Shown: positions 15,824-24,843 of the stretch, one piece after another
How positions within the stretch are numbered: the stretch's first letter is position 1
Layout of the letters: each line of letters starts with the position of its first letter
From: CAVROP01 sp050012175
GTDB lineage: Bacteria > Acidobacteriota > Terriglobia > UBA7540
Assembly (NCBI GenBank): GCA_050012175.1
Contig: JBEKHR010000023.1
Span: 21,655-85,654 of the forward strand
Reading direction: 5' to 3'
Length of the DNA stretch: 64,000 nt
Made by a program: the position numbers and the translations under genes
The notes under the pieces: generated by a model
Databases searched by the model: none
What the model was told of the DNA's origin: nothing
The model's input: only the letters and a program-made list of their open reading frames with translations

Positions 15824-17638
15824 ATGACAGCGCTCGGCATTTTGCAGATCGTCGCTTACTTTGTCGTGGTCCTCGCTATCACCAAGCCCCTTGGCGCGCA
15901 TATGGCCAAGGTATTTGAGGGCCAGCGGACCTTTCTCCATCCGTTGCTGCGCCCCCTGGAACGCCTCATCTACCGTCTGGTTGGCGTACGCGAGGATGCC
16001 GAACAACGCTGGACGCAATACGCTGCGTCGCTGATCGCTTTCAGCGTGGCGTGTTTTCTGTTCGTTTATATCATCCAGCGCCTGCAAGGCTTCTTGCCCT
16101 TCAACCCCATGCACTTTGGCACCAAGGCCGCGCCCTCAGGAGCCACGCCCGTAACCCCGGACCTGGCCTTTAACACGGCAGTGAGCTACCTTACCAACAC
16201 GAATTGGCAAGCTTACAGCGGGGAAATGACGTTCAGTTATTTCGTACAAATGGCAGCTCTCGCCGTGCAGAATTTTGCTTCTGCGGCCGTGGGTATCTCT
16301 GCGGCCGTGGCGATGATACGTGGTTTCGCCCGGCAGGAGGCCAATTCCGTCGGCAATTTCTGGGTCGATCTCACGCGCTCGACCCTTTATGTCTTGTTGC
16401 CGATCGCCTTTGTCGCCGCATTGATCCTTTGCTCCCAGGGCGCTATCCAGAACTTTCATCCCTATGCCAGCGTCAAGACGGTGGAGGGGGCGACTCAGAC
16501 AATTCCGCAGGGTCCCGTTGCCTCTCAAGAAGCAATCAAGATGCTAGGAACCAATGGCGGGGGATTCTTTAATGCCAACTCCGCGCACCCCTATGAAAAC
16601 CCAACGCCGTTGAGCGACTTCCTCCAAGTGCTCCTGATTTTCCTGATCCCGGCGGGGCTGACGTATACCTTCGGCCGCATGGTCGGCGACACAAGGCAAG
16701 GCTGGGCTCTCTTTGCCGCCATGGCAGTGATGTTTGCCGTGGGCGTTGTCACTTGTTACCACTACGAGCAGGCGGGCAATCCCCTCCTCGCGAAGCTCGG
16801 ATTGGAAAGTACTTACACCGGCAAACAGGCTGGCGGCAACATGGAAGGGAAGGAAACGCGCTTTGGCATCCCCGCCTCGGCGTTGTTTGTGACCGTTACT
16901 ACCAATGCAAGCTGTGGCGCCATCAACAGCGCTCATGACAGCCTTACTCCTATTGGCGGCCTCGTCCCGATGTTCAACTTGCAAACGGATGAGGTCATTT
17001 TCGGGGGCGTGGGGTCGGGCTTATACGGCATGCTGTTGTACGCCATTATCGGGGTTTTCATCGCAGGACTCATGGTGGGCAGGACGCCGGAATATCTGGG
17101 TAAGAAAATACAGCAGAAAGAGGTCAAAATGGCGATGCTGGCCATCTTAGCGACTGCCTTCAGCATACTCGTGTTCGCGGCGGTTAGCACCGTTGCTCCC
17201 TTCGCAAAGAACGGCTACTGGAACCCGCCCGGACCGGCGATCGCTAATCTCGGCAACTCTGGCCCCCACGGTTTCAGCGAGCTCTTGTACGCGTACTCGA
17301 GTACCTCGGAGAACAATGGCAGCGCCTTTGCCGGGATCAACCCAAACACACCCTGGTACAACCTTACCTTCGGCCTGGCAATGGTGCTGGGACGATTCGC
17401 GTTCATTATCCCGACTCTGGCCATCGCCGGCAGCTTGGCGGTTAAGAAGCGGGTGCCGTCTTCAAGTGGCACCTTCCCGACTCATGGCGTCCTTTTTGTA
17501 GGACTCTTGATAGGGACCGTGATTGTCATCGGCGCCTTGACGTTCTTTCCGGCGCTGGCGCTGGGTCCACTGGTCGAGCATTTCCTCATGCATCAGGGGA
17601 AGCTTTTCTCCTCGCTGATGTTTTCTCTCTGGAGCTAA
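15824..17638 (+). CDS. kdpA: Potassium-transporting ATPase subunit A (KdpA)
   Basis: A 604-residue, ten-helix channel-like subunit of the high-affinity K+ pump, related to the SKT superfamily. The four selectivity-filter regions are recognisable: TNTNWQAYSGE, GTNGGGFFNANSAHPYENP, TTNASCGAINS and SENNGSAFAG. Length is slightly above the usual 560-590. A GAGGAAT ribosome binding region precedes the ATG. It is followed 3 bp later by kdpB, so the two are translationally linked. K+ entering KdpA is driven through the complex by KdpB. Confidence 0.97.
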   Translation: MTALGILQIVAYFVVVLAITKPLGAHMAKVFEGQRTFLHPLLRPLERLIYRLVGVREDAEQRWTQYAASLIAFSVACFLFVYIIQRLQGFLPFNPMHFGTKAAPSGATPVTPDLAFNTAVSYLTNTNWQAYSGEMTFSYFVQMAALAVQNFASAAVGISAAVAMIRGFARQEANSVGNFWVDLTRSTLYVLLPIAFVAALILCSQGAIQNFHPYASVKTVEGATQTIPQGPVASQEAIKMLGTNGGGFFNANSAHPYENPTPLSDFLQVLLIFLIPAGLTYTFGRMVGDTRQGWALFAAMAVMFAVGVVTCYHYEQAGNPLLAKLGLESTYTGKQAGGNMEGKETRFGIPASALFVTVTTNASCGAINSAHDSLTPIGGLVPMFNLQTDEVIFGGVGSGLYGMLLYAIIGVFIAGLMVGRTPEYLGKKIQQKEVKMAMLAILATAFSILVFAAVSTVAPFAKNGYWNPPGPAIANLGNSGPHGFSELLYAYSSTSENNGSAFAGINPNTPWYNLTFGLAMVLGRFAFIIPTLAIAGSLAVKKRVPSSSGTFPTHGVLFVGLLIGTVIVIGALTFFPALALGPLVEHFLMHQGKLFSSLMFSLWS

Positions 17639-17641
17639 TCC

Positions 17642-19753
17642 ATGGCAACGTTTGTGACACCTCCTCTGATTGACGATCTGACTACACTCATTCCGAAGAA
17701 ACTCGTCCGGGCGCGTCCCTTGTTCGATCCGGAGCTTGTAGGGCGCGCCCTGAAGGATTCGTTCAAGAAGCTGAATCCTGTCACGCTGCTGAAGAACCCC
17801 GTGATTTTTGTGGTGGAAGTAGGCGCGGCGCTGGTTGGGGTTTTTCTGCTTCGTGACGCCTTCACCCGGGCAAGCAGCTTGGGATTCGAGCTCCAAATAG
17901 ATTTGTGGCTCTGGTTCACCGTTCTTTTCGCCAACTTTGCCGAGGCTATGGCGGAAGCGCGCGGCAAGGCGCAGGCCGATACGTTGCGCAAGACAAGATC
18001 CGAATCGATCGCCAAGCGCATTGTTGCCAAGGATAAGATGGAAGCTGTGCCGGCTTCGAAGCTGCGCGCTGGAGACCTCGTCTTCTGTGAAGTGGGAGAC
18101 ATTATCCCCGGGGACGGCGAGGTGATCGAGGGCATCGCGACCGTCGACGAATCGGTTATCACCGGTGAAAGCGCCCCGGTGATTCGTGAGTCGGGGGGCG
18201 ACCGAAGTGCGGTCACGGGTGGAACCAAAGTCCTCTCCGACCAGATCAAGATCAAGATTACCTCCAACCCGGGTGAAACGTTTCTGGACCGGATGATCGC
18301 GCTCGTGGAGGGCGCCGAGCGGCAGAAGACTCCCAACGAGATCGCGCTGAACATTCTGATTGCCGGCTTGACGCTCATCTTCTTGTTCGCCGTTGCGACC
18401 CTCCAGCCGTTTGCGATCTATAGCATCACCTCCGCCGGAGCCGGGACGGCGCCGACCGTGGCGGTGTTGGTTTCCTTGTTGGTATGCCTGATCCCGACCA
18501 CCATCGGCGGGCTACTCTCCGCCATTGGGATCGCGGGCATGGACCGCGTCATGCAGCACAACGTCTTGGCCATGAGCGGCAAAGCGGTGGAAGCCTCGGG
18601 CGATGTCGATACGCTCTTACTGGACAAGACGGGGACTATTACTCTCGGCAACCGGCAGGCGGTGGAATTCATTCCGGTGAAAGGAGTGACCGAAGCGGAG
18701 CTTGCGGACGCCGCGCAATTGTCGAGCCTGGCTGACGAAACACCCGAAGGACGCTCCATCACCGTGTTGGCGAAGCAGAAGTTCCAGTTGCGCGGCAGAG
18801 AAGTGGCCGAGCCGGAGGCACATTTCATTCCCTTCTCTGCCTATAGTCGCATGAGCGGGGTGAATCTAGATGGGCGTTGGTTGCGGAAAGGCGCCACCGA
18901 CGCCATCCTTGACTTCATCAAGGAGCAGGGGGGCCAAGTGCCCACCGACTTCATGGCAATCTCCGACCGCATCTCCCGCACCGGAGGCACCCCCCTGGCG
19001 GTGGCGGATGGGGCGCGCATGCTGGGGGTTGTGCACCTCAAGGACATCGTCAAAGGAGGCATGAAGAACCGTCTCGTCCAACTCCGCGCCATGGGCATCC
19101 GCTCCGTGATGATCACCGGCGACAACCCGCTAACCGCTGCGGCGATTGCTGCTGAAGCCGGTGTGGACGATTTCCTTGCGCAAGCCACACCCGAAGACAA
19201 GCTCAAGTATATCCGCAAAGAACAGGCTGGCGGGCGCATGGTCGCCATGACCGGAGACGGCACCAACGACGCGCCGGCGCTGGCGCAGGCCGACGTCGGC
19301 GTGGCCATGAATACTGGCACTATGGCGGCCAAAGAGGCCGGAAACATGGTGGACCTCGATAGCAACCCCACCAAGCTCATTGAGGTGGTGGCCATCGGGA
19401 AACAACTCCTGATCACCCGCGGCGCGTTGACCACCTTTTCCATTCTCAACGATGTGTCGAAATACTTCGCGATTATTCCGGCCATGTTCATGGCCACATA
19501 CCCGGCGCTTGCCAAGCTCAACATCATGCGCCTTCACACTCCCCAAAGCGCGGTATTGGCTGCGGTCATCTTCAACGCTTTGATCATTGTCGCGCTCGTG
19601 CCGCTGGCACTGCGGGGAGTGAAATACAGACCGCAAAGCGCCGCCGCGATGTTGCGCCGCAACCTCTGGATCTACGGATTGGGCGGTTTCATTGCGCCCT
19701 TTCCATGCATCTTTCTGATCGATCGGCTGCTCGGATTGTTGCACTTGGCCTGA
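17642..19753 (+). CDS. kdpB: Potassium-transporting ATPase subunit B (KdpB)
   Basis: A 703-residue P-type ATPase, the energising subunit of KdpFABC. The actuator loop TGES (in ESVITGESAPV), the phosphorylation motif DKTGTITLGNRQA and the hinge TGDGTNDAPALAQADVGVAM are intact. The N-terminus (FVTPPLIDDLTTLIPKKLVR) and final helices (LIDRLLGLLHLA) match KdpB. The stop codon is followed after only 2 bp by a palindromic element that separates it from kdpC. No kdpD/kdpE sensor genes are in the window. Confidence 0.97.
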   Translation: MATFVTPPLIDDLTTLIPKKLVRARPLFDPELVGRALKDSFKKLNPVTLLKNPVIFVVEVGAALVGVFLLRDAFTRASSLGFELQIDLWLWFTVLFANFAEAMAEARGKAQADTLRKTRSESIAKRIVAKDKMEAVPASKLRAGDLVFCEVGDIIPGDGEVIEGIATVDESVITGESAPVIRESGGDRSAVTGGTKVLSDQIKIKITSNPGETFLDRMIALVEGAERQKTPNEIALNILIAGLTLIFLFAVATLQPFAIYSITSAGAGTAPTVAVLVSLLVCLIPTTIGGLLSAIGIAGMDRVMQHNVLAMSGKAVEASGDVDTLLLDKTGTITLGNRQAVEFIPVKGVTEAELADAAQLSSLADETPEGRSITVLAKQKFQLRGREVAEPEAHFIPFSAYSRMSGVNLDGRWLRKGATDAILDFIKEQGGQVPTDFMAISDRISRTGGTPLAVADGARMLGVVHLKDIVKGGMKNRLVQLRAMGIRSVMITGDNPLTAAAIAAEAGVDDFLAQATPEDKLKYIRKEQAGGRMVAMTGDGTNDAPALAQADVGVAMNTGTMAAKEAGNMVDLDSNPTKLIEVVAIGKQLLITRGALTTFSILNDVSKYFAIIPAMFMATYPALAKLNIMRLHTPQSAVLAAVIFNALIIVALVPLALRGVKYRPQSAAAMLRRNLWIYGLGGFIAPFPCIFLIDRLLGLLHLA

Positions 19754-19755
19754 CC

Positions 19756-20083
19756 GGATGCTGAAAAACGTTTGGAATGACAGGCTAGTGTCCTGAGTCA
19801 TAAGTTCGTTGATGAAGTCAGCCCGCGGAGCGGGCGAAAGAGGGTAGCCCACGGCGTCAGCCGTGGGTAGGCGAACCCTCCCTCTCCCCCGTCCCCTCTC
19901 CCGCCCGCGCGGGAGAGGGGTGTCCCGCTCTGCGGGACGGGGTGAGAGGGCACCTTCCCCCAGGGCTGGCGCCCTGGGCTACCATCTTACGCCCCTGCCG
20001 GGGCTGTGGAACGGCCACCCGAAAGGGGAAGACTTTGTCAGCTAACTTCTGACTCAGGAGGCTAGACGGGTTTTTCAGCATCC
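19756..20083. repeat. Nested palindromic element between kdpB and kdpC
   Basis: The outer arms are perfect 14-bp inverted repeats: GGATGCTGAAAAAC (19756-19769) and GTTTTTCAGCATCC (20070-20083). Inside is a second pair, TCCTGAGTCA (19791-19800) and TGACTCAGGA (20050-20059), whose similarity continues imperfectly for about 28 bp, flanked on both sides by GGCTAG (19783-19788 and 20060-20065), as a target duplication would be. The core contains CCCTCTCCC-type and CCCAGGGCTGGCGCCCTGGG hairpins. This looks like a mobile-type insertion within an insertion; it encodes no protein. Confidence 0.75.
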
Positions 20084-20097
20084 TAAGGAGTCATCTC

Positions 20098-20679
20098 ATG
20101 CGTCACCATATCGCCCCAGCGTTTCGCTTCATGCTCGTCCTGACAGTGCTCACCGGGTTAGTTTATCCGGGAGTGGTCACTGCCCTCTGCCAGGTTCTCT
20201 TTCATTGGCAGGCAAATGGAAGCATGTTGAAAGTGGATGGGAAGGAGATCGGGTCGGCCCTCATTGGCCAGAACTTCACGAAGCCCGAGTATTTCCATCC
20301 ACGTCCGTCGGCGGCGGGGAACGATGGGTATGATGCAACGGCTTCGACCGGCTCCAATTACGGCCCGACGAATCAGAAGCTGATCGACCGTGTGAAGGGC
20401 TCCGTGGATCAATTCCGCAAGGAAAACCCTGACTACACCCAGCCAATTCCAGCCGACCTGCTCACCGCATCAGCCAGCGGGCTCGATCCCGACATCAGCC
20501 CAGCTTCGGCTGAGGCGCAGGCCGCAAGGGTCGCCAAAGCGCGGGGCGCCAGCGTGGATAACGTCGAGCAACTCATCCGCCGCAATACGAAAGGCCCGGA
20601 CTTGGGCTTCCTGGGCGAGCCCCGAGTCAATATCCTGAAGCTCAATTTGGAGTTAGACCGCCAGTTCCCCCAAAGGTAA
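20098..20679 (+). CDS. kdpC: Potassium-transporting ATPase subunit C (KdpC)
   Basis: A 193-residue subunit with one N-terminal membrane helix (FMLVLTVLTGLVYPGVVTAL) and a periplasmic domain. Family motifs include GQNFTKPEYFHPRPSAA, TASTGSNYGPTNQKL, LTASASGLDPDISPASA and LNLELDRQF. KdpC is needed for assembly and affinity of KdpFABC. AAGGAG lies 7 bp before the ATG. In most genomes kdpB and kdpC are nearly contiguous; here 344 bp of repeat DNA intervenes. The final 17 codons are duplicated downstream. Confidence 0.97.
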   Translation: MRHHIAPAFRFMLVLTVLTGLVYPGVVTALCQVLFHWQANGSMLKVDGKEIGSALIGQNFTKPEYFHPRPSAAGNDGYDATASTGSNYGPTNQKLIDRVKGSVDQFRKENPDYTQPIPADLLTASASGLDPDISPASAEAQAARVAKARGASVDNVEQLIRRNTKGPDLGFLGEPRVNILKLNLELDRQFPQR

Positions 20680-20775
20680 TTTGCAGCCCAAACTTGCTGC
20701 TAAGAGTTGCGCCAGCCGGTCTGAAGCTCAATCTGGAGTTAGACCGCCAGTTCCCCCACAGGTAATTTGCAGCCC
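20635..20775. repeat. Direct duplication of the kdpC 3' end
   Basis: The 55 bp at 20635-20689 (last kdpC codons and stop) recur at 20721-20775 with two mismatches, offset by 86 bp. The second copy is untranslated and touches the stop codon of the convergent site-2 protease gene. Confidence 0.85.
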
Positions 20776-21695
20776 TAGTTAGCAGGCACGGGGGCAGGAA
20801 TAATCCACTCGCTGAAAGGATTCTGGGCGCGACAGTCTGCGCACATCGTCACCGCAAGCTGCGCCGCGCAGTTCGGGCAGACGGATCGCGTTTGGAAGGT
20901 GTCAAAGGCCTCTCCACAGCGGCTGCACCTCCAAAATCTCCCCACCGGTGGCACAGCTTTGCACGACGGACAGGCAAACCCTTCATGGCGCGGCAACTTG
21001 GCCAAACGATACAGGGCTTGCGCTTGCTGTAGTCCACTCCAGCAACTCATGAGGATAAATACGGCGAGAACGCCAAACCAGACGGATTGCATCCACACGG
21101 CGAGAATGAGGAGCCCCGCCACGCCGACGAAACCGATCACCACCGCCGCCATCAAGCTGCGGGCACGTCCTACCACAAACCAGAGCAAAGAACGAAGAAT
21201 CTGGCCGCCATCCAGCGGATAGACGGGCAACAGATTGAAGATCAGCAAGCCCAGGTTAATGAACCAGAGCACCCGCAAGAACGCGTGGGCATCGGGCACC
21301 GTCTGCGCCAACCCCAACGATCGGTCCAAAATTATCCCCAGCGGGGACACGATGACAAGGAGCGCCACGTTCACCAGCGGCCCCGCCGCGATGCTCCACA
21401 GCGTGGCGCCTGGCCGTGAGGGCGGGTTCACATACGCCACTCCGCCGAGAGGCCAGAGCACGATCTGATTCGCCGTTCCTCCAACCTGCCGGCAGGCCAG
21501 CGCATGGCCGTACTCATGCAGCATCACAATGAGAAAGAGCGCCAGATACTCCAGCACGTTCCAGGCGAGAGAGGAATAGCTTTTGGCCCGGTTGCTGATT
21601 TCAAACGCCGCGACCAGAAACCAGGACCAATGCAAGAACAAATCAATCCCGGCAAAGCGGAACAAATGGATCGACCCTTGGCGTTTGCTTGTCAT
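20775..21695 (-). CDS. Site-2 protease family (M50) protein with zinc ribbons
   Basis: A 306-residue intramembrane metalloprotease from ATG 21695 (MTSKRQGSIHLFRFAGIDLF). The catalytic HEYGHALACRQVGG in the second helix and NLLPVYPLDGGQILRS supply the zinc ligands and Asp of family M50B. The family normally cleaves membrane-bound regulators. The C-terminal 80 residues carry zinc-ribbon cysteine pairs (CPSC, CSRCG, CPNC, CADC), unusual for the minimal family and possibly a docking domain. The frame is open 39 codons further upstream, without a better start. The gene converges with kdpC. Confidence 0.88.
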   Translation of the reverse strand: MTSKRQGSIHLFRFAGIDLFLHWSWFLVAAFEISNRAKSYSSLAWNVLEYLALFLIVMLHEYGHALACRQVGGTANQIVLWPLGGVAYVNPPSRPGATLWSIAAGPLVNVALLVIVSPLGIILDRSLGLAQTVPDAHAFLRVLWFINLGLLIFNLLPVYPLDGGQILRSLLWFVVGRARSLMAAVVIGFVGVAGLLILAVWMQSVWFGVLAVFILMSCWSGLQQAQALYRLAKLPRHEGFACPSCKAVPPVGRFWRCSRCGEAFDTFQTRSVCPNCAAQLAVTMCADCRAQNPFSEWIIPAPVPAN

Positions 21696-22231
21696 GCACA
21701 GGCATTGTAACACCAAGCCGTTGGGCAACCTCTGATCAGCCACGCCGAGTTTGATGAGCAATCCCACCTCCTCCCCTAGACCGAAACGGACACCGTGTCT
21801 CTTGACAACCACCAGAAGATAGGCTAGGGTAGTGGGTTGAAGCGATGGAGGCGGTCATGGCCGGCTGGGAACATTTGGCTGCAATCCCGCTCCCCCCAAC
21901 CCACTCTCGAAAGTGTCCGAGGGGGGCCAAATGCCCGGAAAACCCGCTCGTTTCAGGTGGACAAACCGTCCGTTCACGGAAGAGAAAGAGAGAAAGAATT
22001 CTTAAAAGTGAAGGAACGATGCGGGAATGTCTATGAAAACAAAGGGTCGGCTTTCAACCGGCGGGGGAGAAGCGCGAATGTTATAGAAAACAAAGGTAGT
22101 TACGCGTTGAAAGCGGGAATCTTATAGAAAACAAACATGTTAGTCGTAAGTCTTGAGTTTTTTCGCTTAGGTCCCCGAGGTTAACCAGCGCTGCGCCACC
22201 CGAGTTCAAGCACAGACCAAGGGCGCGGCGA
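21696..22231. other. Non-coding gap with three 23-bp direct repeats
   Basis: This 536-bp stretch between the Nramp-like gene and the site-2 protease gene contains three related 23-bp repeats at 22021-22043, 22072-22094 and 22113-22135, built on GCGGGAATGT-TATAGAAAAC-AAA. Spacing (start to start) is 51 and 41 bp. An open plus-strand frame across them would read NVYENKG, NVIENKG and so on, but has no convincing start signal. No RNA gene was recognised. Confidence 0.55.
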
Positions 22232-23497
22232 TCAGGCAGGCAACTTCTTGGGGAAAAGCGTACTGACCACGAGCAACAGCGTCAGGGCGATCATCACCAC
22301 GCAGGTCACCCAGGCAATGTTGTTGAAGAGGCGGGAATTCTTGTACTTTCCCATCAGGTCATCGCGGTTCACGAGGCGAAGCATGAAAATCAGGACGAAG
22401 GGCAGGAGAATGCCGTTGGCCACCTGCGAAAGCAGGATGATGGGGATTTGTTTGGCTTCGCTCAGCACCATGACCGTCAGCGCGCCCACCCCGATCAGCA
22501 AGGTGTAGAGCCAGTAGAAGGTCGGCGCTTCATGAAAGCGCTTGTTAACGCCCGCTTCCAGGCCCAGCCCTTCGCAGACGTAATAAGCGGTCGCCAACGG
22601 CAGAATAGATGCCGAGAAAAGGGAGGCATTGCAGAGTCCGAAAGCAAAGAGGGCGCTGGCAGCATGCCCGGCGAGTGGCGCCAGGGCCATGGCGGCGTCC
22701 CCCGCATCATTAATCTGCCGGTTGCCGCTAACGTAAATGGTCGCTGCGCAGGCTACGATGATGAAGAAAGCCACCACGTCCGTGATGATGCAGCCCACGA
22801 TGACATCCCAGCGGGAATAGATGTATTCCTTCACCTTGATGCCCTTCTCGACCACCGCCGATTGAAGATAGAACTGCATCCAGGGCGCGATGGTGGTGCC
22901 GACAACGCCAGTGAGCATGTAGAAGTACCCGGCACTGAATTGAAAGGAGGGCTTTAGTGTGCTGATCACCGCATCCGACCACTTGGGATGAGCAAGGAAG
23001 CAGGAGATGGGGTAGGCAACGTAAAAGACGCAAGCCGCCAGGAAGACTTTCTCCACAGATCGGTAAGTGCCCTTCACGACCAGCGCCCACACCAGCAGGG
23101 CGCCGAGAGGGACCGCAATGTAGCGGGTTACGCCGAAAACCGACATGCCTGAGGCCAAGCCCGCAAACTCAGAGATGGTGTTTCCGAGGTCGGCTGCAAG
23201 CAGCATCATCATGAGGATGAAGGTGGTGCGGAAACCGTACTCTTCGCGGATCAGGTCCGCCAGACCTTTGCCGGTGACCGCGCCCATCCGGGCCACCATC
23301 TCTTGAACCACAATCAGCGCCACGGTGATGGGGACCAACGTCCAGAGCAGTGAATACCCGAACTTCGCTCCGGCAACGGAGTAGGTGTAAATCCCGCCCG
23401 CGTCGTTGTCCACGTTGGCGGTGATCATTCCGGGGCCGAGGACGGCCAGGAAAATCAGCAGTCGGGTGCGGAAGTGGCGAAGACGTTCGCGATTCAC
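22232..23497 (-). CDS. Nramp-related divalent metal transporter, probably Mg2+
   Basis: A 421-residue membrane protein with about 11 helices and the Nramp (LeuT-like) fold. TM1 reads GPGMITANVDNDAGG (residues 21-35), so the metal-binding Asp30 is kept but the classical DPGN is DNDA. TM6 reads TTIAPWMQFY (201-210), where classical Mn/Fe transporters have MPH. Loss of the thioether Met and His ligands is characteristic of Nramp-related Mg2+ transporters, which bind hydrated Mg2+. Placement in an M-box riboswitch operon 5 bp after an MgtE-like sensor gene supports Mg2+ as substrate. Mn2+ transport cannot be excluded. Confidence 0.87.
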   Translation of the reverse strand: MNRERLRHFRTRLLIFLAVLGPGMITANVDNDAGGIYTYSVAGAKFGYSLLWTLVPITVALIVVQEMVARMGAVTGKGLADLIREEYGFRTTFILMMMLLAADLGNTISEFAGLASGMSVFGVTRYIAVPLGALLVWALVVKGTYRSVEKVFLAACVFYVAYPISCFLAHPKWSDAVISTLKPSFQFSAGYFYMLTGVVGTTIAPWMQFYLQSAVVEKGIKVKEYIYSRWDVIVGCIITDVVAFFIIVACAATIYVSGNRQINDAGDAAMALAPLAGHAASALFAFGLCNASLFSASILPLATAYYVCEGLGLEAGVNKRFHEAPTFYWLYTLLIGVGALTVMVLSEAKQIPIILLSQVANGILLPFVLIFMLRLVNRDDLMGKYKNSRLFNNIAWVTCVVMIALTLLLVVSTLFPKKLPA

Positions 23498-23502
23498 GGG
23501 AA

Positions 23503-24762
23503 TTATCCTCTTCTGCGGAATTGCTTCTTGTTGATGACGAGTTCCAGGACGTCGTCAGCCGTGACCACGCCAAGCAAATGCCCGCTGTCATCCACCACGG
23601 GCAGGGAGATCAAATTGTATTTGTGAAACAGATCAACCACGGAAATCGCGGCGGCGTGAGAGGGGACGGAAATCAGCGAGTCCGTCGCAAGCTCCTTGAG
23701 CGGCGTGCCGGCTTCGAAAAGGAGAATACGGCCGACGGGGACCGCCGCGGTAAGGACGACGGCGGCGTCCACGAGGTAAATTGCGTGGATCGACTCAATC
23801 GCCCCCTCAAAGCTCTTCAAGGCCGCTATGGCCCCTCCCACCGTGGCGGATTCGTCCACGACCACGTATTCCGTGGTCATGAGCGCGCCAGCCGTGTTCT
23901 CCTCGAATCCCAGCAGCTCGCGGACCTCGTTGGCCTCGTCTTTCTCCATATCCGCCAGGACCTCGGCCGAGGTCTCGGGGGACAACTCCTGCAAGACGTC
24001 GGCGGCCTCGTCAGGAGGCATTTCTTCCACAATATCCGCCGCCTTTTGGGCTGATATGCTTTCCAGCAAGTCCGCCTGCATACGCGTGGGAATCTCGGAG
24101 AGCGCTTGGGCAGCCGTTTCTTCGTCAAGCCCCTCAATGACGGCTTTCTGTTCATCGCGACTCAGCTCCTCGAGAATCTCAGCAATGTCGGCAGGGTGAA
24201 GCTCTGCCACACGCTCGTAAGATAGGCGCAGCTTGAGCCGGCGTTGGGGGTCCGACTCGATCAGGTTGACGAATTCCCACGGAATGATCTTCGTCGGAAA
24301 GAGGCTCGTGATCATGCGGACGGTATGCTTGGCCATGAGGCCCTGCAACAGCCTGCGGAGGGCCGCTGCCAGCCCCACATTGACCCCGATAATGCGCAGT
24401 TCCGTGTGTTGGTCGGTGGGTTGGATGTCGAAGTCAACGTCATTGACCCGCACAACCTTGCGGTTGTTCACATCAATGATCTGCTGATCGAGGATGTCCT
24501 TTTTCACTTTCAGCAACCCCTCGTCGGGAGCATAGCAACGCACTTCCTCACGGGGAACTCGGGTCTGGCCGGCGCGCACGGAGAGGGATTGCATCTGTTC
24601 GTGGCTGATGCAAATGATGGTCTTCTTGGGCGTCTTGACAAGATAGGATGCAACCCGCAAAGCATTCTGGCTGGGGTCGACACAAAGGTCTTCCAGTCTG
24701 CCCAGGTATTCTCCCTTCACGCCATAGATGGGGAGATGCTCAAGTTCAGTGAAGTAAATCAT
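23503..24762 (-). CDS. Soluble PRC-barrel/MgtE-N/CBS protein
   Basis: A 419-residue soluble protein. Residues 1-75 resemble a PRC barrel (LPIYGVKGEYLGRLEDLCVD) and a second, similar segment spans about 85-145. Residues 189-290 are the MgtE intracellular N domain, a superhelix of short repeats (LHPADIAEILEEL, DLLESISAQKAADIVEEMPP). Residues 295-412 form a CBS pair ending VVDDSGHLLGVVTADDVLELV. These two domains gate the MgtE Mg2+ channel by binding Mg2+, but the MgtE transmembrane domain is absent. The Nramp-like permease starts 5 bp later, so this protein probably regulates it in trans. That is an inference. Confidence 0.85.
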   Translation of the reverse strand: MIYFTELEHLPIYGVKGEYLGRLEDLCVDPSQNALRVASYLVKTPKKTIICISHEQMQSLSVRAGQTRVPREEVRCYAPDEGLLKVKKDILDQQIIDVNNRKVVRVNDVDFDIQPTDQHTELRIIGVNVGLAAALRRLLQGLMAKHTVRMITSLFPTKIIPWEFVNLIESDPQRRLKLRLSYERVAELHPADIAEILEELSRDEQKAVIEGLDEETAAQALSEIPTRMQADLLESISAQKAADIVEEMPPDEAADVLQELSPETSAEVLADMEKDEANEVRELLGFEENTAGALMTTEYVVVDESATVGGAIAALKSFEGAIESIHAIYLVDAAVVLTAAVPVGRILLFEAGTPLKELATDSLISVPSHAAAISVVDLFHKYNLISLPVVDDSGHLLGVVTADDVLELVINKKQFRRRG

Positions 24763-24843
24763 GATTCGATTCTCGCCTTCTGCAGCCTTGGACTGATGCC
24801 GTCTCTCTTAATACGTAGTGGCCAAACGTTTGTCAAGCAGAAT

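Noticed and set aside
21837..22127. Plus-strand 96-codon ORF with repeated NVxENKG
   Set aside because: No ribosome binding site, and its composition follows the direct repeats; it is treated as repeat DNA.
22021..22135. CRISPR array
   Set aside because: Only three repeats with unequal spacing and imperfect identity, and no cas genes nearby.
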